Shown piece after piece: positions 22,184-33,805 of a stretch of DNA of 64,000 nucleotides. Under the pieces are notes generated by a model. The model was not told the origin of the DNA, made no database searches, and saw only the letters and a program-made list of their open reading frames with translations. Origin of the DNA: Heterodera schachtii (taxonomy: Eukaryota > Nematoda > Chromadorea > Rhabditida > Heteroderidae); the NCBI GenBank assembly GCA_023374025.1, contig SIJG01000004.1, positions 3,342,595-3,406,594 on the forward strand, read 5' to 3'. Each line of letters starts with the position of its first letter. The stretch's first letter is position 1. Made by a program: the position numbers and the translations under genes.

Positions 22184-22535
22184 CTAAAATATTAGCGTTA
22201 GCAATTTGGGGTGGGAAAAGTTTGGAATCGGCGTTTGTCGGGTATAAAAGGAATAGATCGTTTGAGGCGAATGCCATTCTAGGTAACTACAAATTGTGGA
22301 TTTTGAAATGCGAAATGAAAACGGATGGATGGATTACGAATGATAAAAGGATTTGATAAATCATCATTTGTATTGTTAATAATTGTATTTGTCCCTATGT
22401 ATATTATATGTATGTGAAATTGTTTTGTTATTGCATATTTCTGTCCATTTTAATTTATTGATGAGTGTAAAATGGTCTCTTATATCACATGGGCAACTTT
22501 TAACAGAGTTTCTGAGGTTTTATATTAATCTATCC

Positions 22536-23693
22536 AAATTAAATAAGCCTTAGTATGGTTTTAATAAAAGGCCCTATTAGCCTCCAAAATTTTAGCTGAG
22601 ATACAAAAAAGTTATGGCCAAAAAGCCTCAAAAATTGAATTTATCTGGCCATTTTTGAACCGTATCTTTTTTTGAAGTGAATATAATTTTATGAATTTTC
22701 CCAAAGGCTTTTCACTTTTGGTGTCCAATTAATGAGCATATATATCTTCAGTTTCTTAAATGGTTTTATACGAACGAAAGAAAATCAACAAAGCATTTTG
22801 GAGAGAAAAATTAAGAGCATCAAATCAAAAGTTCAATTAGTGAGATCATCGATCACTTCTCAAATATATTTGCAGGAAAATTGAGAGATTTTGAAAATTA
22901 CGATGATTCTATTGTCCATGTTCCGTAATGAATTTTATTGAATGTTTAATAAAATTATTTTCTTCAATGTGTGAAGCTAAGGGTGTGTCTATAGAGAGAA
23001 TTCGACTCACATAAGAGCATTAAAAATTTGTTCGAATTATGGTCGCCATTCGATTAGAAATTAAAAATTTATTTTCCTATTTCATGGTTATATTTGGGTT
23101 TAGAGTTAGGCAAGGGGCTATATAAATGTCGTATTCATACTCAGCGACCCCGAAAACCCTAAAATAGACCCGTTTTCCGGGTTTTTATGAGCTTTTTAGA
23201 CTTTTGGACAATTCGTGGGTTTTTACTCTTTTGGACAATTCGTGGCTTGGACAATTCGTGGCTTGGACACTTTGTGGGGGCGCCATCTGATCAATTTGGC
23301 TTTTTTGTGGTTATTGTTGTTGCATTTTGGTGATCAACCCACAATTATTGATAAATGATCTCTGATCAGCGGATAAAAATGTCATTTTGTTAATTGGTGA
23401 CTAAAAATATCGCTTGATGTGTTGGAGAAACAGATGCTGGTCAAAATTTAGGCCGGATAAGTTCTGCTGGAAAAAAGAAAGGGATTTGTTTAATCCCGAA
23501 AAACGGACCGGGATCAAAATTCTCTTATCCTTTTAGGAATTTTCCAAAAAGCCGAGCTCTCTCTCTCTCGTTAACTGCAAAAAAAAGTCCAAATCTTTCA
23601 TTTCACACAAATATAAATACACAAATAAATTATATTTCAATTATGAAATCCAAAAAAGGATCGGTCGATCTTTTTTTTCAAATAATAATCCAT
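22536..23693. other. Centre of the inverted duplication, gene-free part
   Basis: No gene. 22590-22740 has text similar to the dispersed repeats. 23190-23290 has tandem 'ttggacaattcgtggc' units. 23563-23577 is a CT tract. 23640-23693 resembles the 3' flank of TM-type genes (aataataatccattcattca). Confidence 0.4.
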
Positions 23694-25364
23694 TCATTCA
23701 TTGCGCTGATCACTGCTTGGCCCCGCGGCACTCGAGCACACATTTTCGTCACTTTTATCTGCTGGTGGAGACAATGGCCTAAAAATTAAATGCAATTTAA
23801 TTGGGTAAAAAAAGGAATTTAGCAATGGCAAATGCCATTGATCACTAAACAATGCTTACACTTACCCAATGGCATTTTGGAAGTCATTCAAATACAAAAG
23901 GACACTGTTCAAATTGGCATCCGAATTTTCATCTTTCTTCTCCCCATTAATTGGGCATCGCTTTAAAAGCCATTCACCACCACCATAATGTGACACTTTC
24001 TCCAATGTCATCTTTTCATTGGTCCGTTCATTCTCCAATTCAAATGGCACAATTGGCGATGTTTCCACGTGCAAATTGAAGTGAACGGTGTAACTGACAG
24101 AAGTGCTGGCATGGACAAAAACCTAAACAAAATCAAAATACGGTACTAATACAGTTTGACCCACATAAATTTTGTTTTTAATGATAAAAATGTGTTTCCA
24201 GGGGTTTTTGGGGCTGCTGATCATGAATTTTTGGACTCTATTTGACGAATTTCCGAACCCCTAACCCGAAATTCTAACATTTAGTTGAAATTTTTTTTTC
24301 AAAAATCGGTTTAAATGTGCCAAAATGCGTGCTCCATGATTCTCCGATGTGATGCCCATGTTATATTGACTCGGACCAAGCATTGATGCCATATAATTCA
24401 ACACATAACTTAAAAAAAACAAATTTAACAAAATTTCTTGGGTCAAACTGTATAAGTACCCAAAATACAATTTTAAAACCAAAAAAAAATAATTATGAAA
24501 ATGTGACGACGACCTGCTTGAAATTGTAGACCCATTCAGCATTTGTGGATGCCATTAATTCGTAGCAATTCAACCACTTCTGAAGACCATCTTTTCTCGG
24601 CATGTGTAACCATTTGGCCAATGCTTGGCCGGCAGAAATTATTGTATTTGGCTGATCAAAAGCATCACTAATTGTACCGGGGCACAGACTACCAGAAAGG
24701 ATTGAATTCAGACGATTGAGACCGGTGAGAATTGTTGGCGATGTGAGATGAAGCAAAGCGTTCAAATGGTTGGCATTGGGAAAGCCCAAATGGCGAATGT
24801 TTGTCGCAAAAGCGGGCCAAATTTGACGGACAAAAACATCCCAAATTGGCTGGACATCAGTTGGGTTGTCGGAAGGCACAAACAAATCCAATTTGGTGCC
24901 CATTCTCTCCCAAATTTGCTTGTTGGAACGGAAAAATGTGATGACGGAATGGTCAATGTAGCTGAAGAAACAAACACATAAAAAATGTTTTAATATACAA
25001 AAATGTATTTAAAATTACTCAATCCGAATGTCATTAAAGCGGATTTTGTTGGACAACGGACGGTCCGGCAATGGAAATTCCACAAATGTGCCATCGATCA
25101 GAACAGACAGTTTCGGTTTCGATGCTTTGTCCTTGCAAATTATGATTTGTCTCAAAATTGTAAATTCTGTTGTGCCATCAAAATGTTTGTCCAGCAAAAC
25201 ATCGAAACGATAAGAAAGCAATGCCATTTTGAGGCCGAGTTGGGCATAGTCAAAGAAGGGCAGAATGTTCAGCCAAACGTCGCTACAAATCCAACTGAAA
25301 CATGGAAAAAATTGGGTAAATGAAAATTTTGTAATTACAAAAAAATTCCTTACCGTCGGTTCAT
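23694..25364 (-). CDS. F-box-like family protein, MNRR-type, intact (358 aa model)
   Basis: Minus-strand exons: 25354-25364 (M-N-R-R), 25019-25294 (WICSDVWLNILPFFDYAQLG...), 24514-24961 (YIDHSVITFFRSNKQIWERMG...NFKQ), 23866-24122 (VFVHASTSVSYTVHF...PFELENERTNEKMTLEKV...LLKRCPI) and 23694-23778 (PLSPPADKSDENVCSSAAGP.., stop). Sum 1077 nt, in frame. Unusual: exon 4 starts VFVHA rather than AFLRA, intron 3 is long (~390 nt, repeat-bearing), and the tail is longer, ending in GPSSDQ like the TM-type PGPSDQ tail. Confidence 0.82.
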
Positions 25365-25601
25365 TTTGCGCCAATTAGCTGAGCACACTTATAATTATAA
25401 TAAGGTAGTCGTAATTATGATTACAGAAAATGACATTTTCTGTCAATTTTCTCTGCCTTTATATGTATGATTTTTCCTCATCGGTACTCAAATGTACGCT
25501 AATATTTTTAGTATAAAAATGCCCTTTTTTCCTGTTCTCCTCCTCATTCCATTCATTCATTCATTCTTCCCTATATTTCCCGGTCACTTTGTGCTGCAAA
25601 A

Positions 25602-26039
25602 ATGTCTTCAGAAATTTTGTACGTTTATTTTAAATTTTTCGCTTTTCCTTTTGTTCAATTTTTGACCAGCAGAATTGGGAGATAAAAATTCTTGAAACTA
25701 ATTTTAAGGCTTAGCTTAATCGGCTTCAAAAAAAAATTCAAAAAGAACTAAAATTTCACATTTTGCTGCGACTTTTCGCTTCACCTTTCATTTATTAATT
25801 TATCAAATTCATTTTTCAGTTTGTGTGCCGTGCTTCTTCTGTTGGTCGGCTGTGCCACTATTCTTTTTTGGTTCTTTTTGGACAATGCCAAAAAATGGCG
25901 ACGCCCCCACAAAAAAGAAATGTAAAATAAAGCAAAAAATTTGAAAATTTCATAAAAAATCTTCTCCGATGGAAATCCATTGCCAATCCCGCAAAATCCG
26001 TTGCCCAACAAAGTCATCGGATTCAAACGCATTCAGATC
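25602..26039 (+). pseudogene. F-box-like family, TM-type relic (exons 1-2 plus tail of exon 3)
   Basis: TATA 25512-25520; exon 1 25602-25618 (M-S-S-E-I); exon 2 25820-25921, encoding a clear TM segment (CAVLLLLVGCATILFWFFLD) then KKWRRPHKK. Most of the FICxDCW exon is deleted. Only its last part (SDGNPLPIPQNPLPNKVIGF) remains, at 25964-26039. No later exons. The TM exon has stayed open although the gene is dead. Confidence 0.7.
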
Positions 26040-26823
26040 CTTTCGCTTCATTTGCTGAGCATACCCTTATAATTAATTAGTCGTAAATTATGATTGCAAA
26101 AAATTACATTTTATATTCGGTAACATTTTGACGAAATTTTTGTTCAAACCAGTCGGTTTCGCCTTTTTCAATCGTTCCTTCTTTTCTATCCATCGCCAGA
26201 ATTTTATCCTAATACATATACATGTAATTTGCCCAAAATAAAGAGAAACCTATCTTTAATTAACCAGGGCCCGATAGGCCCTGTGAAAGCGCCGGGGCCG
26301 CTTTCAACACCGGGGCCAGCATGGCACAGATTTGTCTTATAATAGGATAAATAAACTTACGGTACTCGCTCGGCCGCTTCGCGGCCTCGTAGGGGCCTTC
26401 GGCCCCCTCTCCCCCCTCCCTCTGCTTCCTAAGTTTTCTGCGCTTAAGGTACTCGCTCGGCCGCTTCGCGGCCTCGTAGGGGGCCTTCGGCCCACTTCCC
26501 TCCTCCACCCTCTCCCCCCCCCCCTCCCTTATTGTGCTTTCGAATGCTACCAAAAAGATAGGTTTAGCTCGAAGATGAACAAAGTTATTGTATAAAAACC
26601 ATTGATTGGACTCATAAAAGTGAATTGGACTCATAAAGTGCACTAGAGCCAAAACATTTTGGGGTTGTAATTTTGTTTAATGAATTAACTAAATTTTTCA
26701 GAAAATTGTTGTATTCAAAATAAGTGACATTTGCAAAACAAAAAATAAAATGAGAGCATCAAATCTGAATCCAATTGATGAGATCGTCGACCATTTCTCA
26801 AATATAATTAATTTTAATTGCTT
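26040..26823. repeat. GC-rich hairpin repeat, two tandem copies, in otherwise AT-rich DNA
   Basis: The sequence ggtactcgctcggccgcttc...gcggcctcgtagggg...ccttcggcccc occurs twice (about 26361-26405 and 26448-26493), 87 bp apart, each followed by a pyrimidine tract. Each holds two perfect hairpins with TTC loops (GGCCGC/GCGGCC and GGGGCC/GGCCCC). 26530-26580 carries the dispersed 'tttcgaatgctaccaaaaag' motif. No gene. Confidence 0.6.
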
Positions 26824-28150
26824 TCATTCGTCCGCTTTTTCTTTCTCTTCTTCCGCTGGTGCCGACAATGGCCTAAAAAATGTTTTTTTCAACAAAATCA
26901 AAAATTCCGTTGGTGCTTCTCACCCAATGGATTTATTGATGTCACTATAAAAATTAAATCTGATACTGTTCAAATTTTCATCCAAATTTTCGTCGTTTTC
27001 CCATTGATCCGTCGCCGCCTTTTCACCAATTGGGCATCGCTTCAACAGCAAATAACCAGCAGAACGTGACACTTTTTCCAATGTCAGCTTTTCCTTGGTT
27101 CGTTCGTTCACCAATTCAAATGGCTCAATTGATGGTTTAGACACTGCAAATTGAATTTTGTAGATGACAGAAGAATTGGTGGCACGGGCAAATGCCTAAA
27201 TAAAAAGGAAGCGAAATTCAAAGACTGTCAATCAGTTTCCATCTCTTTGAATAGTTGATCCATAAAAGAGGGGTACCATCAGTAATTATTACCCAAATAT
27301 TATAAGAAATGACTAAACACACCTCCTTGAAACTGTTGACCCAGTCGATGTTTCCTTCTTCGTCAAAGTCTTCGCAAGACAATCGCTTCGGTTGTCCATT
27401 TTTGCTCGGCGTATGCACCCATTTTGACAACGCCTGGCCGGCAAAAGCATTTGGTCCATCAAAATCATCACCAATCGCATCGGGGAACAGATCACAAGAA
27501 TAGATTGAATTCAATTGATCAAGATTAGTGAGAAGTGTCGGCGAAATGAGACGACGCAAATTGTACAAATGATTGGCATTGATAAAGCTCAAATGGCGAA
27601 TGCTGGTCGCAAAAATTGGCAACATTTCTCGGGCCAAAACATCCCAAATCGGTTGGTCATCATCAATGAACAACTCCAATTCGGTACCCATTCTGTCCCA
27701 AATGTGCTTGTTGGAACGGACAAATTCAATGACGGAATAGTCAATGTACCTGAAGAAATAAAATATACAATGCCTTAAAATACACTAAGTTTCAAATTAC
27801 TCAATCCGAAGGTTCTTAAAACGAATTTTGGTGGGCAGCTGACGGTCCGGCAATGGAAAATCCATCCATTTGTCATCAATATGTACAGATACTTTCGCTT
27901 TTGATCCTTTGTCCTTTCGAATTGTTATCCATTTACAAATTGTCAATTCGCTTTTCCCATCAAAATGTTTGTCCACTAAAATGTCGAAACGGTCGGAAAG
28001 CAATGCCATTTTAAGACCAAGTTCAACACGTTCAAAAGATGGGAGAATGTCCATCCAAACGTCGCTACAAATCCATCTGAAACATGGAAAAACATTTGGG
28101 TAAGCAAAAAAATTTGTAATTTTTAAAAAATTTCCCTACCGTTGGTTCAT
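26824..28150 (-). CDS. F-box-like family protein, MNRR-type, intact (344 aa model)
   Basis: Minus-strand exons: 28140-28150 (M-N-Q-R), 27801-28076 (WICSDVWMDILPSFERVELG...), 27323-27749 (YIDYSVIEFVRSNKHIWDRMG...), 26924-27195 (AFARATNSSVIYKIQF...PFELVNERTKEKLTLEKV...LLKRCPI) and 26824-26872 (PLSAPAEEEKEKADE). Sum 1035 nt, in frame, phases 2,2,0,2. The first donor is gtaggg rather than gtaagg. It sits in the centre of the inverted duplication. Confidence 0.84.
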
Positions 28151-28204
28151 TTTTGCTGAAATTAGCACAATTTGCAGTTTTCCAATTGATTGATGCCAGA
28201 ATAA

Positions 28205-28460
28205 ATACCTAATTAGGTATTTGTTAGAACCCCGGACCCGAAATCGAACAAAAAGTCGAAAATCCAAATTTTCGAATTTTGCATTTTTGGTCCAAAATCG
28301 GTTTAAATACATGGAAATGGAATCAAATCATCATTGCTTAAATAATATCATTCAAACTATTTTTAGACTTAAAACGCGAAATTCGAACATTTGGATTTTC
28401 GACTTAGTTCGAATTCGGGTCCGGGGTTCTAAATTGGTCAAAACGGATGCCCGTCAGGGG
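28205..28460. repeat. Inverted-repeat member of the 'CCCGGACCCGAATTCGAAC' family
   Basis: The left arm (28225-28285: gaaccccggacccgaaatcg, aacaaaaagtcgaaaatcc) is mirrored at 28378-28432 (ggattttcgacttagttcga, attcgggtccggggttc). A 90-bp AT-rich centre separates them. No coding content. Confidence 0.6.
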
Positions 28461-29289
28461 TGGAGCGCGCACATAAAAATCCCGCGGTCGCGGATTCAAA
28501 AATTTTTTTCAAAAAAAGGGGAGGGGGACAAACTACACTATTAATTACCAAATAATTTATCTCAATACTGATTTGGTTTATTTTTGCAGATTTGAATTCT
28601 AATAAAATTTAGTCATTTTAAAATTTTAGGCTTTTTAGAAATCCAATCCCGGCTTTTTGTTGGTCCCCAATTTTTGGAGGAGAAATACTCGCTCCCGCGC
28701 AAAATAATTTCTCTTTTTTTTGAAAATGTAAGACATTGCTAAAAAGTTGCCAAAAATTGTAAAAAAAAATGTCAAATGTATGAATTTTCCAAAATTTCCT
28801 CATTTTTATACACCTTTGAAGATTTTCAAGCGTAAAAACTTCGTGCGACCGCCAAATCATGGCCAGAATTTTTGCTTTTTGAAAAGCCGATTCCTAGGGG
28901 GTGTATTTTTGAATTTTTTTTTTTTTAATTATATTTTTCATAATAATTTTTTTGATGAAAAGCATAAATAGTGAAAAAAGTTTTTTTTTTTAATTTTACA
29001 AGCAAAATAGTTGTTAAAAAGTTTCATAAGCAAAAATAGTTGCTAAAAAAATGCTATCCGCAAAAAAATCCGGGCCCTGTTTATCAATATATTTTAATTT
29101 GGGCCGGCACAGTTGGACCCCAGCATGTTTTTCCACTACAACTTTTTTCTTTGCCAACCAAATTCCACATTGATGGCATCATTCGAAAGCTCTTTATATG
29201 CTCTATTAGCTTTAAAAAACAAACAAATTTTTATGCCATATCAAAAAGTTATTAAGAAAAAATTTCGGCTTTTCATGTATAACTTTTTG
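28461..29289. other. Intergenic
   Basis: No gene recognised. AT-rich with scattered low-complexity A/T runs. 29140-29215 holds the dispersed motif (ccaaccaaattccacattga, tggcatcattcgaaagctct, ctctattagc). Confidence 0.4.
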
Positions 29290-30250
29290 GTAAATATTGA
29301 TCATAGTCACCAAACTCAAAATTGCTTAAAAACGGTCAGAATCGATGTAAAAAGGTTAGAAATGGGTCGGAAAAATAGATTTAGAGGCGCGCTTGCCCTT
29401 TTTCAGGCCGAAAAAGTGCCGGAATTGGAGTGCCAAACTCAGCTGGGACTCAATTGACCGCACAATAAAAACACTCAAAATACATTTTAAATAATTTTCT
29501 AGGGTAATTTTGTGGCGCTGATCACGATTATGACATTTGTTTTTCAAAATTTCGAATCCCGAACCCGGTTCGAACCGGTTCAAAACTCGAAAATTGAGAG
29601 ATTTGGCACTATAACTTTTTAAATGATCGAACACTGACAAATTTGGTATCATTCGAACTCTCGCAAAAGGGAGCATGCGAAGACGGAGCAAGTAGTGGGG
29701 CGAGACGGAGGGCGGAGGAAGCAGTCTGACGAGCGCCACAGGCGGTTGACTGCGGGGGCCCGAAGGGCCCCCGCCAATCAGTCAACCGCCTGCGGATCAC
29801 GCGCGGACTTCTTCCGTAGCCCGTAGTCTCGCCCCACCTACTGGCCGCCGTAGTCGAGTGTGCGGCGGTTTTTTAGCGCAATAAGCTAAATTCAATCTTT
29901 TATATTTGACGTTCTTTTAAAAACCCCTAAAAATTGTTTTTCTTTTAATTTATAAATTTTAAATTTTGTTCGAATTAGGGTTCGGGTTTCGGAATTTTGC
30001 AAAATAAAGGTCATATTCGTGATCAGCGCCACAAATTACCCTAGAAAATTATTTAAAATGTATTTTGAGTGCTTTTTATAGTGCGGTCATTTGAGACCCA
30101 GCTGAGTTTGGCACTCTAATTCCGGCACTTTTTCAGCCTGAAAAAGGGCAAGCGCGCCCCCAATTCTATTTTTCCGACCCATTTCTAACCTTTTTACATC
30201 GATTCTGACCGTTTTTAAGCAATTTTGAGTTTGGTGACTATGATCAATAT
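29290..30250. mobile_element. Large foldback hairpin with GC-rich core
   Basis: The left arm (29290-29405: gatcatagtcaccaaactca, gaatcgatgtaaaaaggtta, gcgcgcttgccctttttcag) is mirrored at 30125-30245, and 'cagctgggactcaattgacc' at 29440 matches its complement near 30090. The core at 29745-29795 is a GC hairpin (gcggttgactgcgggggccc / gggcccccgccaatcagtca). A pair of the dispersed FCGAACC repeats lies between. No transposase and no target duplication identified. Confidence 0.65.
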
Positions 30251-31566
30251 TTTCCCTTTTTTGACCTTTGTCTAACTGTCAAGCAATAGATTAGAAAAAG
30301 CTTCTAAACATGTTAAACTTTAGAATGATACAAAAAATGTTGGATTTGGTAGACATAAGAAAAAAGTTAATTCACTTCTGCTGATATATCCATCTTTTGC
30401 TTTTTTTCACGGGATCAATGATGAACTTTAGCTGTTAATAATGATGTGGACGCATAAAAATGCGATTGGTATGAAAAGAAAAATAAATGTTTTTGATTTG
30501 AATGGGAGCGAAGAAATGAGAAAGGAGCAATCGATTGTATGGGAGCGAAATTTAGGTCGGCAAATTATGTGCCGTCCCCAACCAAAGAAATATTGGAGAA
30601 AAGGGACAAAGAGAGAAAATCAAGAGACACATAAAAAACAAAAGACAACACAACAGTGGAGAGGAGAGAGAGAGAGAGACAAAGCGACTGAGAGAGAGAC
30701 AGAGAGAGAGAGACAAAGTGACTGAGAGAGAGAGACAAAGGGACTGAGAGAGAGACAGACAAAGAGAGAGACGGAGAGAGGAAAGGGCAATTGAAAATAG
30801 AGAAGGAAAGAGGTAGGGATGTGCAAGAGTCTCGGTTCCCGACTCGGAAAATTTATCGGGGTTTTCGCTTCCCGCTCTCGGGTTTTTAGTCTCGGAAACC
30901 GAGAAATTTTTACACTATTAAGGATGACAATTTCGGGGTGAGGGGGTCGCCAGCGAATTGGGAAAATTATTGAATTTTGAACATATTTTTTAACAAAATT
31001 GATGAAAAATCCTAAACAATTTCCCGTAGGCCCTACCCGTACCGCCGGATTCCCCCCGCCTAAAAAATAATTTTTTTTTTAAATTCGGCGTAAAATGTAA
31101 TTTTAACGCATACAACGTCATAACCCATCATGAATCTGGCTGGCATCTCTATTCCGGCCAATTATCGAATCACCGACTAAGAAAACCAATAAAATTGGTT
31201 TTGAGCAATTTTGAGTTTTGGGGCCTCCGATAAAAATTTATCCAAATTCCAATTCACCAACTCAAATGAACGACCATTTCAAGTATTGTATTGAACCAAA
31301 TTCTAAAACAATCAGACAAATAAATGTTTAAGCAACAAAAGCATTTCTGAGAGAGAATAAGCATCAAATCCATTTGAAATTTGTGCGATCATCGGCAATT
31401 TCTCAAATATAATTATTGTAATTAGCGATAAATTTTTTTATGGGGCGTAAACTGCACAAGTACCGAATCAACAAATGAAAGTGAAAGAGAGCATTTCTGA
31501 GATAAAAGGAGAGCACCAAATCAAATTCCAATTGGTCGACCATTTCTCAAATATAATTAATTAATT
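30251..31566. other. Intergenic with GA-rich microsatellite and shared repeat
   Basis: 30300-30370 carries the dispersed motif in inverse orientation. 30655-30785 is a long GA/GACA-rich microsatellite. 30816-30905 (tagggatgtgcaagagtctc, ctcggaaaccgag) looks like a small element end. 30990-31260 duplicates 10028-10640 in the same order, apart from the relic gene there. No gene. Confidence 0.45.
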
Positions 31567-31862
31567 TTCGTTGCTTTCATCCGCTTCTTCTTTTTCTTCC
31601 GCTGGTGGCGACAATGGACTAAAATTTAGTGTCATTTGAATTGGATGAACTATTTTTGTGCTCACCCAATGCTATGATTGTCACGCCACAATTCAAATTT
31701 GACATTGTTCAAATTGTTCTCCCAATTTTCGTCGTTTTCCCACCGAACCGTCGCCGTCTCCCCAACAATAATTGGACATCGCTTCAACAGGCAATTATAA
31801 TACGATGCTTTGCTCAGTGTCAGCTTTTCTTTGGTTCGTTCATTCAGTTAATTTGGATGACT
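31567..31862 (-). pseudogene. F-box-like family relic (exons 5 and 4), cut at the arm-B boundary
   Basis: Minus strand: exon-4 fragment (NERTKEKLTLSKASYYNCLLKRCPIIVGETATVRW..., 31672-31850) and terminal exon (31567-31617, PLSPPAEEKEEADESNEN). The exon is cut at about 31862, exactly where arm B starts, so the duplication breakpoint lies inside this copy. Confidence 0.65.
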
Positions 31863-32178
31863 AATAAAGTCTCAGAAACTCTTTTAAAATTTCCTATAAT
31901 ATGTATAAGAGACCATTTTACACTCATCAATAAAATTAAAATGCACAGAAATGTGCAATAACAAAACAAAATTCACATACATATAATATACATAGACAAA
32001 TACAATTATGTATTAGCAAGAAAAATGATTATGATTATCCAACACATACTATTATCATTTTATCATCCGACATAGGTACCTAGAATGGCATTCGCCTCAA
32101 ACGATCTATTCCTTTTATACCCGACAAACGCCGACTCCAAACTTTTCCCACCCCAAATTGCTAACGCTAATATTTTAG

Positions 32179-32187
32179 TATAAAAAT
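32179..32187 (+). promoter_or_regulatory. TATA box of intact TM-type gene
   Basis: AGTATAAAAATGCC followed by a CCTCATTCCATTCATTC-like leader, about 72 bp before the ATG. Confidence 0.55.
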
Positions 32188-32258
32188 GCCTTATTTTCTC
32201 CTCCTCCGCCTCATTCCATTCATTCATTCGTCCATTTCCGGTCATTTTGCTTATGCAA

Positions 32259-33805
32259 ATGTCTTCAGAAACTCTGTACGTTTGTTATATTTCTTTCTTC
32301 TGACAGTTCGTATTTTTTTGCTTGACTATTGACCAGAATTACGAGATTAAAATTTTAAAAATCCCAAAATCTATTTAGAAATTTTAGCTTCATTCGGCCT
32401 CAAAGAAATTCAAAAAAGCTAAAACAAATCACTTTTGGATTCTCTCGCTTTCATTCATTCATTTCCCCAAGTTAATTTTCAGTTGGTCTGCCGTGATTCT
32501 TCTGTTGGTCGATTTTGCCACCATTTTTTGGTTCTTTTCTGATCATGCCAAAAAACGACGAAGCCCTCACAAAAACGAAATGTAAAAAACAAAAAATTTG
32601 GAATTTCATAAAATTCTCCCCAATTTTTAGCTTTATCTGTGGCGACTGTTGGCTTTTGGTGTTCGATTTTCTTGCGCCTTCCCAACTCGGCCTCGAAATT
32701 GCACTGATCAATCGCCGCTTTGACCGCATCGTCGACGAACACTTCAAAACACGCAAATGGAAATTGAATAAACAATTTCTTATCCAATGGGACATTCAAG
32801 AAAATGGCACAAAGCAAATGCAAATTGTCAATTCCGATGGAAATCCATTGCCAATCCCACAAAATCCGTTGCCCAACAAAGTCATCGGATTCTATGACAT
32901 TCAGATCATGTAAAAATTGATTAATTTGCATTTTTTCGTCTAAATTTTCTGAATTTCAGTTACATCGATCAAAATGTCATCGCATTTCTCCGCCGTTTTC
33001 ACCGTCGTATTTTCGCCGTTTGTACAACCGATTTGTACATTATCACCGAAAATGTTCGCATTTTGGACTTTGTTATGCTCAACATTTGGCCCATGTTTCG
33101 CCATTCTATGCATGTGTTGTATTTGAACTCCATCGCTTTTCGCCGTTTGCGTCAATTGGCCCCGTCACTGCTCAGCGATTGTCCATCACTTCGCTTTGTC
33201 TGTTTCAAAGATGCCATTCTGCCCGAATTTCCACACGATGAAAGTGCCAATGCGTCGAATGGCCAAGCAGTGGCCAAATGGTTGTTTACGCCTCGTCCGA
33301 ATGGTGTGCCGAAATTGCTTCAATGCTCTGCTAATTCAACGGAGGAGCAATGGTCGTCAATGATGGAACAGCTCAAAGCGGTGATTATCCCTATTAAATT
33401 GGCTTTTCTATGCTTTTTTTTGTCCCATTTTTAGGCATTTTCCAATGCTTCTTCGCCGGTTACTTTTTGTATTCACTTTCGGTCCTCTTCTCCGATTGAC
33501 TTCATTTTACCATTTGATCTGATCAACGCAGTGACTGGAGAGAAATTGACACTTCAACAAGCAGCAAATAATTGTTGGCTCAGCCGTTGTCCAATTGGAT
33601 GGGATGAGATGAAATGGGGAAATGTGGCGGACGAATTCAAAGCTCGACCGAACCCAATTGACATTCGGATCAGAGACGGCGGATACGACGATGGGTGAGC
33701 AATTTTTTGAAAAATTTCATTTTGTTTATGAATCCAATCAACAATTTTAAATGTTTTTTCAGTCTTCTCCTCGACGCCGCTTCTCCTGGGCCGAGTGATC
33801 ACTGA
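32259..33805 (+). CDS. F-box-like family protein with N-terminal membrane anchor, TM-type, intact (372 aa model)
   Basis: Six exons: 32259-32275 (M-S-S-E-T), 32483-32581, 32631-32909, 32960-33380, 33435-33694 and 33763-33805. Sum 1119 nt, in frame. Residues ~7-28 (WSAVILLLVDFATIFWFFSD) form one transmembrane segment followed by AKKRRSPHK. This suggests a signal-anchor with the basic side and the F-box-like part facing the cytosol. Then come FICGDCWLLVFDFLAPSQLG..., YIDQNVIAFLRRFHRR..., AFSNASSPVTFCIHF...PFDLINAVTGEKLTL...CPIGWDE, and the tail LLLDAASPGPSDH. An in-frame ATG two codons upstream (32253) is possible, but other copies conserve only the later one. It is the intact partner of 20558-22103. 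Confidence 0.86.

Larger units (their letters stand above)
16100..22535. repeat. Arm A of a large inverted duplication (partner 31863-37050)
   Basis: Read on the minus strand, this arm matches 31863-37050. Shared blocks include the outer block (16130-16620 / 36510-37010), the 18206-18285 / 36430-36500 block, 19000-19340 / 35150-35388 with 36303-36410, the truncated gene (19353-19706 / 34781-35142), the TM-type gene (20558-22103 / 32259-33805), and the inner end near 22385-22530 / 31865-32010. Minus the three insertions in this arm (16629-17529, 17538-18203, 18293-18992) and the one in arm B (35388-36292), both arms are close to 4.2 kb. Confidence 0.88.

Noticed and set aside
22117..22356. Frame MTGNGRMNEWNEAEEEKIRH... 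present in both arms (also 32063-32245 on the minus strand)
   Set aside because: It is antisense to the TM-type leader and TATA box (CCTCATTCCATTCATTC); its repetition follows from the arm duplication.
26380..26500. GC hairpins with pyrimidine tails as bacterial-type terminators
   Set aside because: The window is eukaryotic, the tails are C/T mixtures rather than U tracts, and no gene ends there.
30565..30826. Serine/leucine-rich 'SLSLSLS' frames
   Set aside because: Translation of the GA microsatellite.
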